64,000 nt of DNA from Streptomyces lincolnensis (GCF_021173675.1 NZ_JAIHON010000002.1:682001-746000), one strand, 5' to 3'; shown: positions 8,505 to 17,351, numbered from the stretch's first letter. Notes: generated by a model from the letters alone, not told the origin. Numbers and translations: made by a program.

Positions 8505-9335
8505 TCAGCGGTACGTGATGTCCGAGGACTTGAACTTGCAGGTCTTGCCGTCGGGGCCGGTGCCGAGTTCCTTGGGCTCCTTGCCGGTGTTGTTGCCCTG
8601 GAAGCGGACGCAGGTCTTGGTCTTCTTCTTGGGGTCGCCGTGGACGCGGATCCTCGACAGGGTGGCGGTGTCGCCGTAGTTGGCGTTGACGCCGACGACG
8701 GCCTGGAGGGGGGCCGTGATGTCGATGTCGCTCAGGACGATCGTCCGCTTGTACTGCGTCTTGCAGTTGCCGCAGGAGCGGACCAGCTTGCCGGAGTTGT
8801 GGACCTGGAAGCCGGTCACGGTGAGCTTGCCGGCGCCGTTGAACTGGAGGACCTTGTCGGAGCCGTTCTTCGCGCCGCCGCCGATGACCTTGTAGACGGC
8901 CGACGACGACTTGCCCTTGAAGCTGGCGGCGTCCTCGCCGACGTCCAGCCACCACACGTTCTGGAGCGTGCAACTGCCCTTGCAGTGAACGCCGTCCGCG
9001 GCCGGGGTGCCGATGACCACGTTCTTGAGCACGGCGCCGTCGGCCAGCTCGAAGACGGGGTCCTGGCCCTCCTCCTGGCCGCTGCCGCCCAGCGCGCCGG
9101 CGCCGTAGAACTTCTTCAGTCCGCCGTCGTAGGTGCCGGAGACCTTGATCGTCGATGACACGGCCTTGCTGCCCTTGGCGGTCGGCCAGGACGGGGCGGC
9201 GCCCGCGGAGGACAGGAGCGTCGAGGTGACGATCGCCGCGCCCGTCACGCCCAAGGCGGCTGTCCCGGCGATCACCGCCCGCCGCTTGGTGACCCGGCGA
9301 CGGTGGCGGACGCGCTGTTCGGCTCGTGCAGTCAT
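8505..9335 (-). CDS. Secreted pectate lyase, PL3 family
   Basis: 276 residues. ATG 9335 is preferred over ATG 9341 because AAGGA lies 6 nt upstream of it. The N-terminus is arginine-rich followed by a hydrophobic export signal ending SAGAAPSWP. The mature part shows the PL3 beta-helix pattern, with FELADGAVLKNVVIG, GVHCKGSCTLQNVWW, VGEDAASFKG and paired cysteines. PL3 enzymes are Ca-dependent endo-pectate lyases. The gene follows an ECF sigma factor and its membrane partner on the same strand after 83 bp, so it could be under that sigma factor. Confidence 0.88.
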   Translation of the reverse strand: MTARAEQRVRHRRRVTKRRAVIAGTAALGVTGAAIVTSTLLSSAGAAPSWPTAKGSKAVSSTIKVSGTYDGGLKKFYGAGALGGSGQEEGQDPVFELADGAVLKNVVIGTPAADGVHCKGSCTLQNVWWLDVGEDAASFKGKSSSAVYKVIGGGAKNGSDKVLQFNGAGKLTVTGFQVHNSGKLVRSCGNCKTQYKRTIVLSDIDITAPLQAVVGVNANYGDTATLSRIRVHGDPKKKTKTCVRFQGNNTGKEPKELGTGPDGKTCKFKSSDITYR

Positions 9336-9418
9336 GCCCATTCCTTGCGTGGGAGAGGAACCTTGCGCTTCCTGGTCGCCACACGTGAGGAAAGGGTTGC
9401 CGCCCCTTCAGGACTCCG

Positions 9419-10267
9419 CTACGAGTCGTCCTCGTCGTCTTCACGGGCCGCGAAGTCGCCCGCCACGGCGCGCTGTTCGCCGCCCGCCGTCGTCGTGACC
9501 GCGTAGCGGTCGTCCCGGGCGTCCCGGCCACCGCGGTCGTGGTCGTACTGTCCGGCGAACACCCACTCGCCCGGCCACACCGTACGGCCCTGCTTGAGCA
9601 CCCAGGTGTAGACGAGGTAGCCGTCCTGCTCGGCGACCGTCGTGGTGAAGTCGTCCTCGGGTGCGGACCGCCAGGCGCCCGCCGAACTGACCCCGCCGGT
9701 CTGGCGGATCCTCAACTGGACGGTGAGCGCGGTGAGTTTCTCGCTCGTCTTCACGGTCACGTTGCTCTGCGCCCAGAACTCGTTGCTGTGCGGGTCCACC
9801 GAGCCGTCCGACCACACCGGACCGTCCTCGGGACCGGCCCCCGGAGCCACCGGGGTGACCGACGCGCTCGGCGACCGCTCAGGGCTGCCGCTGGGGTCGG
9901 GGTCGGGGGAGTCGGGCGGGGTGCTCGGCGCCGGGTCCACCGGCGGCACGGGAGCGCGGCTCGTCGCGTCCGGGGACGGGGAGGGCGTCGGTGAGGCCGT
10001 GACGTTCTGCGGGGCGGCCTCCTCCTTCACCGCGGACGCCACCGCGTAGCCGCCGACACCCAGGACGCCCGCGACCGCCGCCGTGGCGGCCACCACCCGC
10101 ACCCAGCCGAACACCGGCGGACGGGTCGCCCGGTGGTCGGAGCGCGTCTCCTCGGCCATGCCGCGTTCGACGCGGGCCAGGATGCGCGCGCGGTCGGGCT
10201 GGTGGGCTCCGGCCGCCTCGTGCAGCCGGGAGCGCAGTTCGTCGTGCACGTCCCGCTGCATGGTCAT
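9419..10267 (-). CDS. Single-pass membrane protein, putative anti-sigma or accessory factor
   Basis: 282 residues. A cytoplasmic N-terminus of about 50 residues contains DRARILARVERGMA. One membrane segment follows (VRVVAATAAVAGVLGVGGYAV), then a Pro/Ser/Asp-rich linker and a folded exported domain of about 130 residues. The start ATG overlaps the stop of the upstream ECF sigma gene by 4 nt, so the two are translationally coupled. That layout is typical of a sigma factor and its membrane regulator, but no zinc-finger anti-sigma motif is visible. I do not recognise the outer domain. Confidence 0.65.
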   Translation of the reverse strand: MTMQRDVHDELRSRLHEAAGAHQPDRARILARVERGMAEETRSDHRATRPPVFGWVRVVAATAAVAGVLGVGGYAVASAVKEEAAPQNVTASPTPSPSPDATSRAPVPPVDPAPSTPPDSPDPDPSGSPERSPSASVTPVAPGAGPEDGPVWSDGSVDPHSNEFWAQSNVTVKTSEKLTALTVQLRIRQTGGVSSAGAWRSAPEDDFTTTVAEQDGYLVYTWVLKQGRTVWPGEWVFAGQYDHDRGGRDARDDRYAVTTTAGGEQRAVAGDFAAREDDEDDS

Positions 10268-10830
10268 CGGTCCCTTCCTCCGGCGTCACCGGTGCGCGCC
10301 ATCGCCGCGTGCACCTTCCGCGGAACCGCCTGTGTCCCGAGCAACCGCTGGAGTTCGGCCATTCCCTTGGAGGTCTGGCTCTTCACCGTACCGACCGAGA
10401 CGCCCAGGGCGAGCGCGGTGTCCTTCTCCGAGAGGTCGAAGGCGTGTCGCAGCACCACGCAGGCGCGTTTGCGGAACGGGAGTCTACGCAACGCCTCCTG
10501 GACGTCGACGACCCCCGCCACGTCCGGGTTCTCGGTCTTCTCCTCGCGCTGCGACCAGAACAGCGCGACCCGCCGCCGTTCCCGGACCGCGCTGCGGATC
10601 CGGGTGCGGGCCAGGTTGGCGACGACGCCTCGCGCGTACGCCGCCGGATGGTCGGCCGCGCGGACCCGGTCCCAGCGGTGCCACAGGGCCAGCAGGGCGT
10701 CCGCCGCGAGATCGTCGGCGGCGTCCGCCTCGCCCGTCAGCAGATGGGCGAGGCGCGACAGTTCGGCGTAGTGGCGCTCGAAGAAGGCGTGGAACTCCAC
10801 GGAGGCGGCGTCGTCGACGACAGTGCCCAC
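10264..10830 (-). CDS. ECF RNA polymerase sigma factor, SigE-like family
   Basis: 188 residues from GTG 10830, chosen because GGGAGAGG lies 8-9 nt upstream; the frame is open further upstream. Region 2 is visible as FHAFFERHYAELSRLAHLLTG and the DDLAADALLALWHRW segment. Region 4 is a helix-turn-helix: LPFRKRACVVLRHAFDLSEKD then LGVSVGTVKSQTSKG. It heads a unit with the membrane partner gene (ATGA overlap) and possibly the PL3 lyase gene. It is divergent from the purine-type permease. Confidence 0.85.
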   Translation of the reverse strand: MGTVVDDAASVEFHAFFERHYAELSRLAHLLTGEADAADDLAADALLALWHRWDRVRAADHPAAYARGVVANLARTRIRSAVRERRRVALFWSQREEKTENPDVAGVVDVQEALRRLPFRKRACVVLRHAFDLSEKDTALALGVSVGTVKSQTSKGMAELQRLLGTQAVPRKVHAAMARTGDAGGRDR

Positions 10831-10853
10831 GGGCGACCTCTCCCAGCTGTGCG

Positions 10854-11079
10854 TGTCATGTGTCTGACATGTGATCATCCGGGGGTGCCCGGACGGAGAT
10901 CCGGAAGCGTAGCAGTGATCGTGAAGCGCATTCGTACGGTACTTCGAACAACGTGTGGCAGGCCGTACGGTGAGCAGCTCTGATTCCGTAACACGGAGAA
11001 AACCTGTAACGCGTTCAACGCGGGAACAATCCAGCCAGCATCCGCACACCGAAACATCAGGCAACTAGGAGCGACAGGC
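10854..11079. promoter_or_regulatory. Intergenic control region between sigma factor and permease
   Basis: This region has several short symmetric elements: TGTCA-6-TGACA near 10854-10869, two CGTACGG-type arms (10933-10939 and 10963-10969), and a GTAAC-6-AAAAC arrangement (10988-11003) followed by GTAAC at 11006. The last resembles one half of a GlnR box (gTnAc-n6-GaAAc), which would fit nitrogen control of a purine permease. None is certain. Confidence 0.3.
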
Positions 11080-12537
11080 ATGTCCGAGACCGACAAGGTG
11101 GCCGACCGAACCGCTGGTCCGCCGCCCGCGGCGAACGGGGTCGACCGGTTCTTCCGGATCACCGAGCGGGGGTCCACTTTCGGCCGGGAGATACGCGGCG
11201 GCTTCGCCACGTTCTTCACGATGGCCTACATCCTGGTGCTGAACCCGATCATCCTCGGCAGCGCGAAGGACAAGTTCGGCGAGCAGCTCGACGCGGTCCA
11301 GCTGACCACCGCCACCGCCCTGGTGGCCGCGGTCATGACGATCATCATGGGCGTCGGCGGCAATCTGCCCCTCGCGCTCGCCGCCGGTCTCGGACTGAAC
11401 GCCGTCGTCGCCTTCCAGATCGCCCCGCTGATGAGCTGGGACGACGCGATGGGCCTGGTCGTCCTGGAGGGCCTGCTGATCTGCGTGCTGGTGGTGACCG
11501 GGCTGCGCGAGGCGATCATGCACGCCATCCCGCAGTCCCTCAAGCAGGCCATCAGCGTCGGCATCGGCCTGTTCATCGCCTTCATCGGCTTCGTGGACGC
11601 CGGGTTCGTCAGCCGGATCCCGGACGCGGCGAACACCACCGTGCCGGTGCAGCTCGGCGGCACCGGCACCCTCACCGGGTGGCCGATTCTCGTCTTCTGC
11701 CTCGGCGTGCTGCTGACGATCGGACTGCTCGCCCGCAAGGTCAAGGGCGCCATCCTGATCAGCATCGTGACCATGACGATCGTCGCGATGATCATCAACT
11801 CGATCGCCGACATCAAGGCCTGGGGCCTGACCACGCCCGAGTGGCCCGACAAGATCGTCGACACCCCCGACTTCGGGCTGATCGGTCACTTCAGCCTGTT
11901 CGGTGCCTTCGACGCGGCCGGCGTCGGTGTCGTCACCGTCGTCCTGCTGATCTTCACGCTGATCCTGTCCGACTTCTTCGACACCATGGGCACGGTCGTC
12001 GGCATCAGCGCGGAGGCGGGCCTGCTGGACGAGGAGGGCAAGGTGCCCAACCTCGGCCGGGTGCTGCTCATCGACGGTGCCGCGGCGGTCGCGGGCGGCG
12101 CGGCCTCGGCCTCCTCGGCCACGTCCTACATCGAGTCGGCGGCCGGCGTCGGCGAGGGCTCCCGCACCGGCTTCTCCAACCTGGTCACCGGCGGCCTGTT
12201 CGCGCTGGCCCTCTTCCTGACCCCGCTGCTCACCATCGTCCCGCTCCAGGCGGCCGCCCCCGCCCTGGTCGCCGTCGGCTTCCTGATGATGACCCAGGTC
12301 AAGCACATCGACTGGGAGCGCTACGAGATCGCCATCCCGGCCTTCCTCACCATCGCCGTGATGCCGTTCACCTACTCCATCACCAACGGCATCGGCGCGG
12401 GCTTCCTCGCCTACGTCGTGATCAAGGCGGTGCTGGGGAAGGCCAAGGAGATCCACTGGCTGCTGTGGGGGACGGCGGCGCTGTTCCTGGTGTACTTCGC
12501 GATCGACCCGATCGAGCAGATCCTGGGCGCCAAGTAG
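11080..12537 (+). CDS. NCS2 family purine permease (AzgA/PbuG type)
   Basis: 485 residues, ATG preceded by AGGAG. A cytoplasmic N-terminus ends RGGFATFFTMAYILVLNP, a signature of the AzgA/GhxP/PbuG branch of the nucleobase-cation symporter-2 family. About 12-14 membrane segments follow, with NLPLALAAGLGLNA, SDFFDTMGTVVG and ASSATSYIESAAGVGEGSRTG, the last being the substrate-site region. The likely substrates are adenine, guanine or hypoxanthine by proton symport. The gene stands alone and is convergent with the PBP gene. Confidence 0.88.
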   Translation: MSETDKVADRTAGPPPAANGVDRFFRITERGSTFGREIRGGFATFFTMAYILVLNPIILGSAKDKFGEQLDAVQLTTATALVAAVMTIIMGVGGNLPLALAAGLGLNAVVAFQIAPLMSWDDAMGLVVLEGLLICVLVVTGLREAIMHAIPQSLKQAISVGIGLFIAFIGFVDAGFVSRIPDAANTTVPVQLGGTGTLTGWPILVFCLGVLLTIGLLARKVKGAILISIVTMTIVAMIINSIADIKAWGLTTPEWPDKIVDTPDFGLIGHFSLFGAFDAAGVGVVTVVLLIFTLILSDFFDTMGTVVGISAEAGLLDEEGKVPNLGRVLLIDGAAAVAGGAASASSATSYIESAAGVGEGSRTGFSNLVTGGLFALALFLTPLLTIVPLQAAAPALVAVGFLMMTQVKHIDWERYEIAIPAFLTIAVMPFTYSITNGIGAGFLAYVVIKAVLGKAKEIHWLLWGTAALFLVYFAIDPIEQILGAK

Positions 12538-12558
12538 CGCCGGGGACCGGAAGGCGAA

Positions 12559-12599
12559 CCGCGCGGCCGACCACGAACCACCGGCGGCCGGCCGCGCGG
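12559..12599. terminator. Bidirectional terminator between permease and PBP genes
   Basis: A perfect 11-bp stem, CCGCGCGGCCG (12559-12569) and CGGCCGCGCGG (12589-12599), with a 19-nt loop, between convergent genes. Next to it, the minus strand carries three tandem TGAGGGC-type units overlapping the PBP stop codon (about 12600-12622). Confidence 0.6.
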
Positions 12600-12619
12600 C
12601 CCTCCTCAGCCCTCAGCCC

Positions 12620-14071
12620 TCAGCCCTTCAGCGCCGCCTCCATCATCGCCTTCGCGACCGGCGCCGCCAGCCCGTTGCCGCTGACCTCCGACCGGGCCGC
12701 GTCCGACTGCTCGACCATGACCGCCACGGCGACCTCCTTGCCGTCGGCCTTCGCATAGGACGTGAACCAGGCGTACGGCGTCTGGCTGTTGTTCTCGCCG
12801 TGCTGCGCGGTACCGGTCTTGCCGCCCACCGTCGCGCCGGGGATCTGCGCGTTCGTGCCCGTGCCGTCGTCCACGACCGTCTGCATCGCCGACTGCAACT
12901 GCTCGGCCGTGGAGGAGCTGACGATCTCCTTGGTGTCCGCCCCGTCGTCGTAGTTCTCCAGGACGTCGCCGCCACTGTTGGTGATCTGCGACACCATGTG
13001 CGGCGAGACCAGCTTGCCGCCGTTGGCTATGGCCGCCGACACCATGGCCATCTGGAGGGGCGTGGCCGTGACGTCGAACTGGCCGATGCCCGACAGCGCC
13101 GTCTGCGCGTCGTCCATGCCCTTGGGGTACACGCTGGCGTAGGCGCGCACCGGCACGTCCTGCTTGCTGTCGTTGAAGCCGAACTTCTCCGCCATCGCCC
13201 GGACCTTGTCCTGCCCCAGCTGGACGGCCATGTGTCCGAAGACGTTGTTGCAGGAGTACCGGAGCGCGACCCGGATCGTGGCGTTCTCGCAGGGCGCGGA
13301 CGCGTTCTCGTTGTCCAGGGTCCGGGTGCTGCCCGGCAGTGGGTACGGGTTCGGGCTGTCGGTCCGCTCGTCCACCGACGAGTACAGCCCGTCCTCCAGC
13401 GCGGCCGCCGCCACGACCAGCTTGAACGTCGACCCCGGTGGCAGCGGCTGCCGCAGCGCGCGGTTGGTCAGCGGCTTCTCCGGGTCCGCGTTGAGCTTCT
13501 TCCAGGCGGTGCCCGCGGTGTTGGCGTCGGTGAGCGAGGACGGGTCGTACGACGGGGTCGACACCACCGCCAGGATCCTGCCGGTCGTCGGGTCGATCGC
13601 GACGGCCGCGCCCTTCTTGTCGCCGAGCGCGTCGTAGCCCGCCTTCTGCACGTCCGGCTCGATCGTCGTCACCACGTTGCCCGGCTCGGCGCGCTGGTTG
13701 GTGACGGTGTCCATCACGGTCTTCAGCTTGCTGTCGGTGCCGTTGAGGAGGTTCGTGTAGATGCCCTCCAACTGCGTGGGCGCGTACGCCTGCGAGGCGT
13801 AGCCCGTCACCGCCGCGTACAGCTCGCCGTCCGTGTACGTGCGCTTGTACGCGAGGTCGCTCCCCTCGGTCCGTGCCGAACCGGTGACCGCCTTCCCGGC
13901 CACGATGATGTTCCCGAGGGGCGAGGAGTACGTCTCGATCGCGTTCCGTCGGTTGTCTTTGTCGTCCGCGAGCGCCTGGCCGTCGTAGAACTGCACCCAG
14001 GTCGCCCGCACGAGGAGGGCGAGCACCAGGAGCAGCGCGAAGACGGAGGCGCGCCTGATCGTCTTGTTCAT
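12620..14071 (-). CDS. Class B penicillin-binding protein (PbpA-like transpeptidase)
   Basis: 483 residues. An N-terminal membrane anchor (ASVFALLLVLALLVRATWVQF) precedes a PBP-dimer-type domain (about 35-150). The transpeptidase domain shows the three active-site motifs: PGSTFK (SxxK, about 212), YSCNN (SxN, about 270) and GGKTGTAQ (KTG, about 425). It cross-links peptidoglycan outside the membrane. The start codon lies in the loop of a 9-bp inverted repeat (14057-14089). The response regulator gene ends 54 nt upstream on the same strand. Confidence 0.9.
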   Translation of the reverse strand: MNKTIRRASVFALLLVLALLVRATWVQFYDGQALADDKDNRRNAIETYSSPLGNIIVAGKAVTGSARTEGSDLAYKRTYTDGELYAAVTGYASQAYAPTQLEGIYTNLLNGTDSKLKTVMDTVTNQRAEPGNVVTTIEPDVQKAGYDALGDKKGAAVAIDPTTGRILAVVSTPSYDPSSLTDANTAGTAWKKLNADPEKPLTNRALRQPLPPGSTFKLVVAAAALEDGLYSSVDERTDSPNPYPLPGSTRTLDNENASAPCENATIRVALRYSCNNVFGHMAVQLGQDKVRAMAEKFGFNDSKQDVPVRAYASVYPKGMDDAQTALSGIGQFDVTATPLQMAMVSAAIANGGKLVSPHMVSQITNSGGDVLENYDDGADTKEIVSSSTAEQLQSAMQTVVDDGTGTNAQIPGATVGGKTGTAQHGENNSQTPYAWFTSYAKADGKEVAVAVMVEQSDAARSEVSGNGLAAPVAKAMMEAALKG

Positions 14072-14089
14072 CCCGCTGAGAAGACGATC
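14057..14089 (-). promoter_or_regulatory. Inverted repeat enclosing the PBP start codon
   Basis: GATCGTCTT (14057-14065) and AAGACGATC (14081-14089) form a perfect 9-bp stem with a 15-nt loop. On the mRNA strand the loop contains the AGCGGG sequence and the ATG at 14071. It could present or mask the start, or act as a DNA operator. A separate 10-bp palindrome, GGAACGTTCC, lies at 14100-14109. Confidence 0.4.
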
Positions 14090-14125
14090 GGGGCTGATCG
14101 GAACGTTCCCTTCCGCCCCGCTTTC

Positions 14126-14779
14126 TCATCGGTTGTTCATGAAACCCGCCTCGTACGCGGCGATCACCGCCTGGGTGCGGTCCCGGGAGCCCGTCTTCGC
14201 CAGAACCGCCGCCACGTGCGACTTCACGGTCGCGGCACCGACGCCCATACGCCCGGCGATCTCCGCGTTGGTCAGCCCGGCCGCCATCAGCCGCAGCACC
14301 TCGCCCTCCCGCCCCGTCAGCCGCGCCACCCAGTCCGGCGGCGCCGGGTACGCGCGCGCGTGCTCGGCCGCGAGCCGCCGTACGGCCGACGGGAACAGCA
14401 GGGTGTCGCTGCGCGCGACCAGCCGTACGGCCTGGACCAGCGCGTCCGCGTCCGCCCGCTTCAGCAGGAACCCGGCGGCGCCGGCACGCAGGGCGTCGTA
14501 CACGTAGGAGTCGTTCTCGAAGGTGGTCACGACGATGATCCGGGGCGGGTCGTCGAGCGTGGCGAGGATCCGCTCGGTGGCCCGGATACCGTCGACCTCG
14601 GGCATGCGGACGTCCATGAGGACCACGTCGGGCGCGAGCTCGCGGACGGCCGACACCGCCTCCGCCCCGGTCGTCGCCTCGCCGACGACCTCCAGGTCCG
14701 GCTCCGCGGAGAGGATCGCGCGCAGGGCGGTGCGGACCATGTGCTCGTCGTCGGCGAGGACGATCCGGACGGGTGTCAT
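14126..14779 (-). CDS. NarL/LuxR-family response regulator
   Basis: 217 residues from ATG 14779, behind GAAGGGA; a GTG 24 nt upstream is less well placed. The receiver domain has the DDE acid pocket (VLADDEHMV), the phospho-acceptor Asp in VVLMDVRMP and the conserved Lys in GAAGFLLKRA. The C-terminal LuxR-type helix-turn-helix is LTGREGEVLRLMAAGLTN followed by MGVGAATVKSHVAAVL. It starts 11 nt after the histidine kinase stop, so the two form a two-component pair. Confidence 0.92.
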   Translation of the reverse strand: MTPVRIVLADDEHMVRTALRAILSAEPDLEVVGEATTGAEAVSAVRELAPDVVLMDVRMPEVDGIRATERILATLDDPPRIIVVTTFENDSYVYDALRAGAAGFLLKRADADALVQAVRLVARSDTLLFPSAVRRLAAEHARAYPAPPDWVARLTGREGEVLRLMAAGLTNAEIAGRMGVGAATVKSHVAAVLAKTGSRDRTQAVIAAYEAGFMNNR

Positions 14780-14789
14780 ACGCGTCCCT

Positions 14790-16058
14790 TCAGGTGCTGT
14801 CACGTGGACCTCTCATCGGCAGCCGGACACACAGCCGCCAGATCTCCGGGCCCGCGCCCGCCTCCACCGCTCCACCCAGCAGCCGGACCCGCTCGGCGAT
14901 CCCGTTCAGCCCGTGACCGCCACCGGGCCGGCCGGGAGAGGAGCCGTCCACCGGGTTCTCGACGGTGATCTCCAGATGCCCGTCCGCCTGCCCGATCCGA
15001 ACGCTCACCGCGCCCCCGTCGCCCGTCCCGCCCGCGTGCTTGAGGACATTGCTCAGCCCCTCCTGCACGATCCGGTACGCCTCCCGGGACAGCACGGGCG
15101 GCAGCGCCCCGGGATCGACGGCGACCGTGGCGGTCACCCGCAGGCCACCCGCCCTGGTGCGCCGCAGCAGTCCGTCCAGATCGGCGTCGAGCGTCGGCGC
15201 GGGCGCCGTCCCCGGTGCGTCGCCGTCCCGCAACACGCCCAGGACGGTGTCGAGTTCACCGACCGTGCGCCGGGCGGTGTCCTCGATGGCGGCGAGCGCC
15301 GCACGGGCGAACCCGGGATCGCTGTCCAGGACCCGGCGGGCCGCGCTCGCCTGAAGGGTGACCGCGCTCAGGGCATGCCCGACCGAGTCGTGCAGCTCAC
15401 GCGCGAGGCGATTGCGTACGGCGAGATCGGCGGCGCGTGCCTCGGCCGCCGCGAGCCGGTCCTCGGGTCCGGGACCCAGCAGCGCGGGCGCCCACCGGGC
15501 CAACAGCGCCCCCGAGCCCGCCGCGCACCCGGCCAGCGCGAGGAGCGACAGCACACCCACGACCGGAGCGAGCGCCAACGCCCAGGTGTGGTCGAGGACC
15601 TCGGGCAGCCCGAGCCGCGAGTCCCGCAGGGCCGCGACGAGCGGCAGCACGATCAGGACGACGGCGAAGGGCGGCACGGCCAGCGTCATCCCGGCGACGA
15701 TCCCGCCGAACCCCAGGTGCAGCGTGAACCAGGCCGCCGTCCGCGCCCGAGCGCCCCGCGTCCGGGCGGGCCCGAAGGCGAGCCGCTCCTCCGCCACCCC
15801 GCACAGCCACCGCACCGCCGCCGCCTCCAGCGGCCGGGTCAGCGGAAACAACGAGGTGAGCGCGGCGAGCGGCAGCCCGACGCCGAAGGACGCCAGTTGG
15901 AGCGGAAAGGACCCGAACACGTTCGTGGAGCCGCTGACCGGCCCGATCACCGCCTCGCCGACCAGGACGTACGGTGTGGCGAGCGCACCGCCCAGCACCA
16001 GATGCACCCACCGCAGCCGGGCCCGCCGACCGAACAGCAGGCGGACGAAACCGCTCAT
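14790..16058 (-). CDS. NarL-type sensor histidine kinase
   Basis: 422 residues. The N-terminal half is a membrane sensor with about five to six hydrophobic segments (residues 15-190) and no obvious extracellular domain. The HisKA_3 dimerisation helix has the phospho-acceptor His in NRLARELHDSVGHALS (about 223). The ATPase domain has IVQEGLSNVLKHA (N box) and GGHGLNGIAERVRLLGG (G box). It phosphorylates the downstream response regulator; the signal is unknown. Confidence 0.9.
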   Translation of the reverse strand: MSGFVRLLFGRRARLRWVHLVLGGALATPYVLVGEAVIGPVSGSTNVFGSFPLQLASFGVGLPLAALTSLFPLTRPLEAAAVRWLCGVAEERLAFGPARTRGARARTAAWFTLHLGFGGIVAGMTLAVPPFAVVLIVLPLVAALRDSRLGLPEVLDHTWALALAPVVGVLSLLALAGCAAGSGALLARWAPALLGPGPEDRLAAAEARAADLAVRNRLARELHDSVGHALSAVTLQASAARRVLDSDPGFARAALAAIEDTARRTVGELDTVLGVLRDGDAPGTAPAPTLDADLDGLLRRTRAGGLRVTATVAVDPGALPPVLSREAYRIVQEGLSNVLKHAGGTGDGGAVSVRIGQADGHLEITVENPVDGSSPGRPGGGHGLNGIAERVRLLGGAVEAGAGPEIWRLCVRLPMRGPRDST

Positions 16059-16103
16059 GCCGCCCTTCCCCAGGGCTCTCGACCCACCCGGGACCGAGCC
16101 CTC

Positions 16104-16574
16104 TCAGCCCTCCAGCACCAGCACGACCTCGTCGATCTCCTCGCCGCGGGCATTGGCGTACCCGCTGGCCCGCGCGGTCAGACGGAAGCCGCACTTCTCC
16201 AGCACGCGCCGCGAACCGGCGTTGTCGGCGGCGGCCCGGGCGTACAGCGGCCGTTCGGGCACCTCCGCGAGCAGCGCGCTCAGCGCGGCCGTGGCGACAC
16301 CCCGGCCCCAGTACGCGCGGTCGACCCAGTAGGTCACCTCGCGCTCGCCGGGCTCGCCGTAGACGGCCGCGTTGCCCACCACGTCACCGTCGGCGAGGAC
16401 CGTCCGCAGGACCGCGTCCGACGAACGGATCCGCTTCCAGTGGGCCTCGAAGGCGTCCCGGTCGGCGGGATCCTTGGCCGTGAAGGCGGCCATGCGCACG
16501 GCCTCGGGGTCGTTCATCTGCCGGAAGAAGACCGGCAGGTCGCTGTCATGGACCTCACGAAGGACGATCTGCAT
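16104..16574 (-). CDS. GNAT-family N-acetyltransferase, RimJ/RimL-like
   Basis: 156 residues. The GNAT core is visible in VTYWVDRAYWGRGVATAAL (acetyl-CoA pyrophosphate loop) and AADNAGSRRVLEKCGFRL (motif B). The substrate is not predictable. It lies 45 nt downstream of the histidine kinase start and 3 nt downstream of the IclR regulator stop on the same strand, so it may be co-transcribed with the regulator. Confidence 0.82.
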   Translation of the reverse strand: MQIVLREVHDSDLPVFFRQMNDPEAVRMAAFTAKDPADRDAFEAHWKRIRSSDAVLRTVLADGDVVGNAAVYGEPGEREVTYWVDRAYWGRGVATAALSALLAEVPERPLYARAAADNAGSRRVLEKCGFRLTARASGYANARGEEIDEVVLVLEG

Positions 16575-16577
16575 GCC

Positions 16578-17351
16578 TCAGAGCCTACGGGTGGCCAGGG
16601 TCAGCCGGTCCCGCGCGTCGAACAACGCGTCCTTGACCATCTGCTCGTGCGCGGGCGTCAGCCGCGCCACCGGCACCGAGCAGCTGATCGCGTCCCGCGC
16701 GGGCGTGCGGTACGGGATCGCCACACCGAAGCAGCGCAGCCCCAGCGTGTTCTCCTCACGGTCCACGGAGAAGCCCTGCTCCCGGATCTGGTGCAGCTCC
16801 TCGATCAGCTTCTCCCGGTCGGTGATCGTGTGCTCGGTGAGCGCGGGCAGCGTCTCCGGGAGCATCTTGCGGACCTGCTCGTCGGAGTAGGTGCTCAGCA
16901 GCGCCTTGCCGAGGGAGGTGGAGTGCGCCGGCAGCCGGCGCCCGACCCGGGTGAAGGGCCGCAGATAGTGCTGGGACTGCCGGGTGGCGAGGTAGACGAC
17001 ATTGGTGCCGTCGAGCCGCGCAAGGTGGATGGTCTCGGTCGTGTCGTCGGAGAGCCGGTCCAGGGTCGGCCGGGCCGCCGCGACCACCTCGTCGCCGTCG
17101 ATGTACGAGGTGCCGACGAGCAGCGCCCGCACCCCGATGCCGTACCGCGTGCCCGTCGCGTCCGTCTCCACCCAGCCCAGCTCCACCAGCGTGCGGAGCA
17201 GCATGTAGAGGCTGGACTTGGGGTACCCGACGGCCTCCTGGACCGCCGCGAGGGAGTGCATACCGGGGCGTCCGGCGAAGTATTCCAGCAGCTCAACCGT
17301 CCGTACCGCGGACTTGACCTGCGCACCGCCCGCCGTCTCGCCAGCCGACAT
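16578..17351 (-). CDS. IclR-family transcriptional regulator
   Basis: 257 residues from ATG 17351; upstream ATGs at 17396-17405 have no ribosome binding site. The N-terminal winged helix is VKSAVRTVELLEYFAGRPG then AVGYPKSSLYMLLRTL. The C-terminal IclR effector domain includes TTETIHLARLDGTNVVYLA, PAHSTSLGKALLS, REQGFSVDREENTLG and the closing VPVARLT. It is divergent from the adjacent aldehyde dehydrogenase gene and very likely controls it; ligands of such IclR proteins are often sugar-acid intermediates. Confidence 0.88.
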   Translation of the reverse strand: MSAGETAGGAQVKSAVRTVELLEYFAGRPGMHSLAAVQEAVGYPKSSLYMLLRTLVELGWVETDATGTRYGIGVRALLVGTSYIDGDEVVAAARPTLDRLSDDTTETIHLARLDGTNVVYLATRQSQHYLRPFTRVGRRLPAHSTSLGKALLSTYSDEQVRKMLPETLPALTEHTITDREKLIEELHQIREQGFSVDREENTLGLRCFGVAIPYRTPARDAISCSVPVARLTPAHEQMVKDALFDARDRLTLATRRL

